A program made the position numbers and the translations under genes. From Allobosea sp039673065 (lineage in GTDB: Bacteria; Pseudomonadota; Alphaproteobacteria; Rhizobiales; Beijerinckiaceae): a stretch of DNA of 64,000 bases. Below the pieces are notes generated by a model. That model worked only from the letters and a program-made list of their open reading frames with translations, did no database searches and was not told the origin of the DNA. Where the stretch lies: assembly GCF_039673065.1 (NCBI RefSeq), contig NZ_JBDJKW010000003.1:124001-188000 (forward strand), read 5' to 3'. Positions 58,646 to 64,000 of this stretch are shown one piece after another; the first letter of the stretch is position 1, and each line of letters begins with the position of its first letter.

Positions 58646-59752
58646 TCAGGCCCTGGCCGGGGCCTGCGCCGTCGTCTCGCAGCGCGTCCGGCTGAAGCGG
58701 ATCGGCGACCGCACGCCGACGAGCTGCCCCTCGGTCGGGTGCACGGCGCGCTCGAAGAAGCCCGTCGCCACGAGATGCGGATCGGCGAGCAGTTCGTCGA
58801 AGCCGTTGACCGGGGCGCAAGGCACGTCGGCCGCCTCGAGCAGCTCCAGCCAGGCGGCGCTGCCGCGCGCCGTCAGACAGCCGGCGAGCCGCTCATAGAG
58901 CGTGTCGATCATCGCGGCGCGGGCGGCATTGTCGTCGAGCGCCGGCTCCGCCGCCCAGTCCTCGCGCCCGGCGGCGCGGAAGAAGGCGCGCCAATGCGCC
59001 GCCGTATAGGGCATCGCCGCGATATGCCCGTCCGCGGTGCGATAGGGCCGGCGATGGCGCGACAGCACCCGCCCATAGCCGGGCGGGCCGAGCGGCGGCT
59101 CGAAGCTGCGCCCGCCGAGATGCTCGACGGCGAGGAAGGCCACCATCGCCTCGAACATCGGGATCTCGATCGCCTGCCCCTCTCCGCTCACCGCGCGGTG
59201 ATAGAGCGCGGCGTTGATCGCCCCGACCGCGAACAGCGCCGTGGTCTTGTCGGCGACGATGGTCGGCGCGTAGCGCGGCGCGTCCCCGGCCTGCGCCGCC
59301 AGCGCGGCCCAGCCGGAGGCGGCCTGGATCACGTCGTCATAGGCCGGCCGGTCGCGATAGGGCCCATCCTGCCCGAAGCCGACGATGGCGCAGTAGATCA
59401 GTCGCGGATGCGCCGCCAGCAGCGGCTCGGGGGCGAGCCCGACGCGCCGCGCCGCGTCCATCCGCATGTTGTGGACGAGGACGTCTGCCCCCGCCACCAG
59501 CTCCCGCAGCGCCGCGCGGTCGCCCTCCTGCTTCAGGTCGAGCGTGATGCTGCGCTTGTTGCGATTGCAGTTGAGGAAAGCGGCGCCCATGCCGGGCGAG
59601 CGTGCCGGGCCGGGCGCCCGCATGATGTCGCCGCCCGGCGGCTCGACCTTGACGACCTCGGCGCCCATCTCGCCGAGCGTCTGCGTCGCGTAGGGGCCGG
59701 CGATGACCGTGGTCAGGTCGACGACCCTGATCCCGTGGAGCGGCCCCGGCAT
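58646..59752 (-). CDS. CaiB/BaiF-type CoA-transferase
   Basis: 368-residue class III CoA-transferase. The N-terminal block RVVDLTTVIAGPYATQTLGEMGAEVVKVE is diagnostic; SITLDLKQEGDRAALREL follows; the acyl-binding aspartate is expected in RPAYDDVIQAASG. The family moves CoA between carboxylic acids. ATG 59752 is taken; the frame continues upstream over the SDR end. It stands 16 bases behind the SDR on the same strand, so the two are probably cotranscribed. Confidence 0.9.
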   Translation of the reverse strand: MPGPLHGIRVVDLTTVIAGPYATQTLGEMGAEVVKVEPPGGDIMRAPGPARSPGMGAAFLNCNRNKRSITLDLKQEGDRAALRELVAGADVLVHNMRMDAARRVGLAPEPLLAAHPRLIYCAIVGFGQDGPYRDRPAYDDVIQAASGWAALAAQAGDAPRYAPTIVADKTTALFAVGAINAALYHRAVSGEGQAIEIPMFEAMVAFLAVEHLGGRSFEPPLGPPGYGRVLSRHRRPYRTADGHIAAMPYTAAHWRAFFRAAGREDWAAEPALDDNAARAAMIDTLYERLAGCLTARGSAAWLELLEAADVPCAPVNGFDELLADPHLVATGFFERAVHPTEGQLVGVRSPIRFSRTRCETTAQAPARA

Positions 59753-59768
59753 GGCGTCGGCCCTTCGC

Positions 59769-60539
59769 TCAGCGGGCCGTGAAGCCGCCATCGACCGGCA
59801 GCGCCACGCCGGTGACGAAGGAGGCGTCGTCCGAGGCGAGCCAGAGCACGGCATGCGCCGCCTCCTCCGGCCGGCACAGCCGCCCCATCGGCACCGAGGC
59901 GAGCAGCCTCGCCTGGTTGGCCTCGGCTTCTTGCGGATCGCCCGAGCGGCCGGTGAAACCGATCTTCATCGGCGTGTCGGCGAGGCCGGGGCAGACCACG
60001 TTCACCCGGACATTGTCGGGCGCGAAGGTCTGCGCCAGCGACTTGGTCAGGCCGACGACGGCGAATTTCGCGGTCGAGTAGATCGGCGAGAACATCGAGC
60101 CCATCAGCCCGGAGATCGAGGAGGTGAAGACGATCGCCCCGCCGCCGCGCTTGCGCATGTGCTTGATCGCCTCGCCGGCCCCCAGCGCCGCCGAGGTGAC
60201 ATTGAGCGCGATCGCCTGGTCATAGGCCGCGAGGTCGAGATCCTCGATGCCGGCCGGGCCGGGAATGCCGGCATGGGCCCAGAGCACGTCGAGCCCGCCC
60301 AGCGCCGCCGCCGCATCGTTGATCGAGGAGCGCATCTGCTCCGGCTGCGAGAGATCGGCCTGGATCGTCGCGATCGTATGGCCCTTCGCCTTCGCATCGT
60401 CCGCGAGCGCGGCCAGTGCCTCGGCGTTGATGTCGATCGCGGCGACCCGGGCCCCCTCGCGCAGGAAGAGATCGACGCCGGCGCGCCCCATGCCGGAGGC
60501 GGCGGCGGTGACGATGACGAGCTTGTCGGCTAGGCGCAT
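59769..60539 (-). CDS. SDR-family oxidoreductase
   Basis: 256-residue classical SDR. Cofactor motif TAAASGMGRAG replaces the common TGGxxGIG; the canonical NNAG reads WAHAG, and the catalytic Ser and Tyr-x3-Lys are present (VFTSSISG, YSTAKFAV). ATG 60539 is chosen; open frame upstream is without homology. It lies between the CoA-transferase and the orphan binding protein on one strand. The unusual WAHAG in place of NNAG is worth noting but does not rule out activity. Confidence 0.88.
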   Translation of the reverse strand: MRLADKLVIVTAAASGMGRAGVDLFLREGARVAAIDINAEALAALADDAKAKGHTIATIQADLSQPEQMRSSINDAAAALGGLDVLWAHAGIPGPAGIEDLDLAAYDQAIALNVTSAALGAGEAIKHMRKRGGGAIVFTSSISGLMGSMFSPIYSTAKFAVVGLTKSLAQTFAPDNVRVNVVCPGLADTPMKIGFTGRSGDPQEAEANQARLLASVPMGRLCRPEEAAHAVLWLASDDASFVTGVALPVDGGFTAR

Positions 60540-60655
60540 GATGGTCTCTCGCGAGGGGGATAGCGGGTCGATGGGAAGCACGCCGCCGCCGCCCGGACGA
60601 CGGAGGACGGGCCGAACGGAGGGCTGGCCGCCCGGTGGGCCGGACGGCCAGAGGG

Positions 60656-61885
60656 TCACTTGACCAGCGGGCAGCCGCCATCCTTGAGCGGCCGGAAGGC
60701 GCGATCGGCCGGGATGGTCGCGAGCACCTTGTAGTAGTCGAAGGCCTTCTTGGACTCGGCCGGCTTCTTGACCTCGACCAGCATCATGTCATGCAGCACG
60801 CGTCCGTCCTCGCGCAGCGAGGTCTTGCCGAAGAGCGGATCGTCGAAGGTGCCGGCCGCGCGCATCGCCTTGACCACCGCAGCGCCATCCTTGGCCGAGC
60901 CGACCTTGGCGACCGCCTCGAGATAGGCCAGCGTCGCCGAATAGGCGCCGGCCTGGTTCATCGAGGGATGGCGGCCATTGCTGCGCTTGGCGAAGCGCTC
61001 GCCGAAGGCGCGGGTCTTGTCGTTCAGGTCCCAGTAGAACGCCGTGGTCAGCTGCAGACCCTGCGCCACCGGCAGGCCGAGCGAATGGATGTCCGAGATG
61101 AAGAGCAGCATGCCGGCGAGCTTCTGCCCGCTCTGCACGATGCCGAACTCGGAGGCCTGCTTGATCGTATTGATCGTGTCGCCGCCGGCATTGGCCAGCG
61201 CGATGACATCGGCCTTCGAGGCCTGCGCCTGCAGCAGATAGGACGAAAAGTCCTTGGAGTCGGTCGGGTGGCGCACCGCACCGACGACCTGCCCGCCATT
61301 CTGCTTCACCACGCTGCCGGCGTCCCGCTCCAGCGAATGGCCGAGCGCGAAATCCACCGTCAGGAAGAACCAGGACTTGCCGCCGGCTTTGGTGATCGCA
61401 TCGGCCGTGCCGTGCGAGAGCGCCCAGGTGTCGTAGGTCCAGTGCACGGAGTTCGGCGTGCAGGCCTTGCCGGTCAGGTCCGAGGTGCCCGAGGCGGTGA
61501 ACAGCGCCACCTTGTTCTTCTCCTGCGCGATCGGCGCGATCGCCAGCGAGATCGCGCTTGTCGGCAGGTCGACCAGCGCGTCGACGCCGTCGGTGTCGAA
61601 CCATTTGCGGGCGATGGCGCTGGAGACGTCCGGCTTGTTCTGCGCGTCGGCCGCGACGACCTCGATCTTGAAGCGCTCCGAGCCCGGCCGCTTCATGAAG
61701 TCCTCGACCGCCATCTGGGTCGCGACCGTGGCGCCCGGCCCGCCGATATCGGAGAAAATGCCGGACATGTCGGCCAGGACGCCGAGCTTCACCGGTATCT
61801 CCTGCGCGGTCGCGGTCTGCGCCGCCCCCGCGATCAGCGCCGCCAGCGCGACGCCACTCCATCCCCTGGTCCTGTTCCCAGCCAT
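60656..61885 (-). CDS. Liv-type ABC transporter substrate-binding protein (orphan)
   Basis: 409-residue periplasmic binding protein. A signal peptide (VALAALIAGAAQTATAQ) precedes IPVKLGVLADMSGIFSDIGG, the standard Peripla_BP_6 start. Later blocks: AQNKPDVSSAIARKWFDTDG and FLTVDFALGHSLERDAG. ATG 61885 has GGGGAGGA upstream. No permease or ATPase gene is nearby on this strand, so it would have to use a system encoded elsewhere. It is divergent from the IclR gene and leads the SDR-CoA-transferase genes. Confidence 0.9.
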   Translation of the reverse strand: MAGNRTRGWSGVALAALIAGAAQTATAQEIPVKLGVLADMSGIFSDIGGPGATVATQMAVEDFMKRPGSERFKIEVVAADAQNKPDVSSAIARKWFDTDGVDALVDLPTSAISLAIAPIAQEKNKVALFTASGTSDLTGKACTPNSVHWTYDTWALSHGTADAITKAGGKSWFFLTVDFALGHSLERDAGSVVKQNGGQVVGAVRHPTDSKDFSSYLLQAQASKADVIALANAGGDTINTIKQASEFGIVQSGQKLAGMLLFISDIHSLGLPVAQGLQLTTAFYWDLNDKTRAFGERFAKRSNGRHPSMNQAGAYSATLAYLEAVAKVGSAKDGAAVVKAMRAAGTFDDPLFGKTSLREDGRVLHDMMLVEVKKPAESKKAFDYYKVLATIPADRAFRPLKDGGCPLVK

Positions 61886-61955
61886 CGATGTCCTCCCCGG
61901 AGCCTGCGGCTCTCGCGAACGCCCGTGCTGCGGGCACGCTTATTCTTGTTTATGA

Positions 61956-61988
61956 ATTCAAAAAACATGATCGTGAATATACTGTCAA
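61956..61988. promoter_or_regulatory. Inverted repeat and -35 box between binding protein and IclR genes
   Basis: ATTCA (61956-61960), N13, TGAAT (61974-61978) forms a dyad in AT-rich DNA. On the minus strand a perfect -35 box TTGACA (61988-61983) stands just upstream of it, so the dyad would cover the promoter of the binding-protein gene. The -10 box is not clear. Confidence 0.4.
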
Positions 61989-62051
61989 GCCACGGCAGGG
62001 CTTGCCGGCCAGGCCCCGCTTCGGCTTGATCGGACGCGGCGGCGCGGGCAG

Positions 62052-62840
62052 ATGGACGGATCGCCGTCCCGTAAGCGCGGAAGCAGGGTTAAGATGCTGG
62101 TCAGGCAAGCGGCGAACGTTCTGGAGCTGATGGAGTACTTCGCCCGCCGCAAGCGGCCGGCGACCATGGCCGAGATCGCCGACGATCTCGGCTGGCCGCG
62201 CTCCAGCACCTTCAACCTGGTCGGCACCGTCGCCGAGAAGGGCTGGCTCTACGAGCCGCGCCAGCGCGGCAGCTTCTATCCGAGCCCGCGCTGGCTGACG
62301 CTCGCCCGCATCGTCGCCGATGCCGAGCCCCTGCCCGAAAGCGTCCACCGGCTGGCGGCACACATCGCCGAGGAGACCGGCGAGACCACGGCCATCGCAG
62401 CCCTGGCCGGCACCTCGGCGCTGTTCCTGGAGGTGGTGGAATCGAGCCAGGCGGTCCGCTATTTCGCCGCGGTCGGCGACCGCGTCCCGCTCCATGCCAG
62501 CTCGGTGGGCCGGGCGATCCTGGCGCAGCACACACCCGAGGAGCGCCGCAGCATCTACCGCAAGCTGAGTTTCGAGCAGTTCTCGGCGACGACGCCGATC
62601 TCGGTCGAACGCATCGAGGCCGAGCTCGAGGAGGCGGCCGAGCGCGGCTATCATCAGAGCGCGTCGGAATACATCCCCGACCTCGCCGGCGTCTCGCTCG
62701 CCCTGCCGGTCGGCGCGCGCCGGCTCGCCATCGTCGTCGCCGGCCCGACCTCGCGCTGCCTGGAGCGCCGACCAGCCACCGCCACGATCATGTCGGGCGC
62801 GGTCGCCGCGCTGCTGGAGGAACTGCCGCGGGCCGAGTGA
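62052..62840 (+). CDS. IclR-family transcriptional regulator
   Basis: 262-residue IclR regulator. The N-terminal winged helix (ANVLELMEYFARRKRPATMAEIADDLGWPRSSTFNLVGTVAEKGWL) is followed by the ligand domain (VPLHASSVGRAILAQ, ALPVGARRLAIVVAGP). ATG 62052 is the longest start; ATG 62094, with AGGG five bases upstream, may be the true one (248 residues). It is divergent from the orphan binding protein and probably controls that unit. IclR members often respond to organic acids or aromatics. Confidence 0.9.
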   Translation: MDGSPSRKRGSRVKMLVRQAANVLELMEYFARRKRPATMAEIADDLGWPRSSTFNLVGTVAEKGWLYEPRQRGSFYPSPRWLTLARIVADAEPLPESVHRLAAHIAEETGETTAIAALAGTSALFLEVVESSQAVRYFAAVGDRVPLHASSVGRAILAQHTPEERRSIYRKLSFEQFSATTPISVERIEAELEEAAERGYHQSASEYIPDLAGVSLALPVGARRLAIVVAGPTSRCLERRPATATIMSGAVAALLEELPRAE

Positions 62841-63060
62841 GGCCGGCAACGATCGCCACGGGACCGGGCTTGCGCCCGCTCATCGCCGGGTCGCGCTCGC
62901 AGCGGCGCCGCCTGCTCTCGGCGCGCCGCCGCCGGCCCGCTAAGAGGATACGAAAGCCCCGCCGGTTAAGTGCATTGGCCCATCGGCGAGGACAACGCCG
63001 CAGGCACAGCGACGCCGTACTTCACCACAGCCCACGCAAAAGGCGCAGGGCCGGTCCCCG

Positions 63061-64000
63061 TCAGCCCGTCTGCTCCGCACCAGCCGCGAAGAACCAGGAG
63101 AGGAAGCGGTTGCCGCTCAGGGCGGCGAAGGGAATCTCCTCCTGTGCGCAGAGGCCTGGCGCGCCGATCACGCCGGTCCGCAAGAGATCGAGCACCGCGG
63201 CGACATGGACGGCGGCGGTGCGGCGCATCGCGCTGACCGTGCTGCCGCCGATCGTCGCCGGGGCGACCTCGCGGGTGAACTGCTCCTCCACGCGGCGCCC
63301 ATTGTCCCGGGAGGTCGCGCTGATCGAAACCAGCAGGCGATCGTCGACGATCTCCGGCAGCGCGTTGAGGAAGAGGTTGCGCAGGAGATCGATCCTGCCG
63401 CGCAATTTCAGGTCGTCGAGCAGGAAGCGCATATAGTCGAGATGGCCGGGATAGCGGATCGTGCGCGAGGTCAGCCGGGCGACCTTGCCTTCCAGGCGCG
63501 CGCACAGGCTGGCCGGAATACTGCCGGAAATGAAGTCCTCATAGTCGCGGCCGCCGAGGCGCAAGCTGCGGAGATCGCTGAGGGCCGGCAGGCTGGCACG
63601 CCTGCCGTCGACCAGCGCCGTCGAGGGCTGGATGTATTCGCGCAGCAGCGCATCGACATCCCAGGTCAGCCCGTAGCCGAGCCGATTGACCGGCTCGCGC
63701 GGCAAGGTGCCGATGCGGACATCGATCTCGGCCGCCCCCGAACTCCGGGAGACCAGATCGAGCACCAGCTGCGAGACGAGGCCCGGCGCGATACCACATT
63801 GCGGTATGAAGCAGCCGGCGGCCGAGCCGGCCTCATGGCGAACGGCATCGAGGACGGCGGTATCGTCGCCGAGATCCAGATAGTGAATGCCGCTGCGGCG
63901 CGCCGCGGCGGCGACCATCGGCGTCGCCGAGGCCGGCAGGGCTGCGACGACGGCCTGCGACTGCGCCAGGAGCCGGTCGAACAGAGCGCTGTTGCCGGGA
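63061..64000 (-). CDS. Saccharopine-dehydrogenase-like protein, C-terminal part (5' end outside window)
   Basis: The frame is open to base 64000, so the N-terminal cofactor domain is outside the window. The visible 312 residues include LFDRLLAQSQAVVAALPA, HYLDLGDDTAVLDAV, a family marker CGIAPGLVSQL, and the segment IRYPGHLDYMRFLLDDL. They fit the middle and C-terminal domains of saccharopine dehydrogenase NADP-dependent proteins. Whether it acts in lysine metabolism or on another substrate is unclear. It lies 220 bases after the IclR gene on the opposite strand. Confidence 0.82.
   Translation of the reverse strand, partial: PGNSALFDRLLAQSQAVVAALPASATPMVAAAARRSGIHYLDLGDDTAVLDAVRHEAGSAAGCFIPQCGIAPGLVSQLVLDLVSRSSGAAEIDVRIGTLPREPVNRLGYGLTWDVDALLREYIQPSTALVDGRRASLPALSDLRSLRLGGRDYEDFISGSIPASLCARLEGKVARLTSRTIRYPGHLDYMRFLLDDLKLRGRIDLLRNLFLNALPEIVDDRLLVSISATSRDNGRRVEEQFTREVAPATIGGSTVSAMRRTAAVHVAAVLDLLRTGVIGAPGLCAQEEIPFAALSGNRFLSWFFAAGAEQTG

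Noticed and set aside
62841..63060. Possible small gene in the 220-base gap between the IclR and saccharopine-dehydrogenase-like genes
   Set aside because: Open frames here are Arg/Ser/Pro-rich without a start signal or homology; I see no gene or clear site.

Overview
The window is high-GC DNA packed with genes on both strands and reads as the chromosome of an alphaproteobacterium of the Hyphomicrobiales, plausibly Bosea-like. This rests on the phaR/phaA-phaB arrangement, the RegB/RegA (ActS/ActR) redox system behind a cyo operon, and the many Liv-type and TRAP importers; the genus is an inference. I see no rRNA, tRNA, CRISPR array, insertion sequence or phage gene. No stretch longer than 300 bases lacks a gene.

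Bases 1-10,300 are largely housekeeping: the end of an EAL-domain protein, the polyhydroxybutyrate genes phaR (minus) and phaA-phaB (plus), a drug/metabolite exporter, a GNAT-cupin gene pair, gloB divergent from a methyltransferase, accA, and an L,D-transpeptidase-like lipoprotein.

Bases 10,400-19,150 form one uptake and catabolism cluster. A periplasmic binding protein and an amidase are divergent from a LysR regulator. Two Liv-type permeases, two ATPases, a 3-hydroxyisobutyrate-dehydrogenase-like enzyme and an AA_synth (PF06684) protein follow. A strong terminator closes it. A TorF-type porin comes next.

Bases 20,300-37,100 are the most distinctive part. A TetR regulator and an acyl-CoA synthetase face a complete Liv-type importer with an SDR gene set between its permease and ATPase genes, then an MmgE/PrpD protein. 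A second operon carries E1-alpha, E1-beta, enoyl-CoA hydratase, lipoylated E2 and acyl-CoA dehydrogenase, with no E3. The same 26-base operator-like sequence (24 of 26 bases identical) lies between the first two units and directly before E1-alpha, so the TetR protein probably controls all of them. Next door are a lipoate-protein ligase with permuted domain order and an orphan NlpA-type binding protein.

Bases 37,100-46,030 hold cyoABCD (cytochrome bo3 quinol oxidase), SURF1, RegB and RegA on one strand, and a divergent MFS transporter. Two tandem palindromes sit in the divergent promoter region. A GNAT gene follows.

Bases 46,060-64,000 are further catabolic modules, each with its own regulator: an SDR with a split transketolase (LysR); a TRAP transporter facing LysR, HyuA, HyuB and an HpcH/HpaI aldolase; a CoA-transferase, SDR and orphan binding protein facing an IclR regulator; and the end of a saccharopine-dehydrogenase-like gene. 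LysR-box or dyad candidates can be seen for each regulator. The picture is of a soil or host-associated heterotroph with many regulated uptake and acyl-CoA pathways. The substrates cannot be read from sequence alone.
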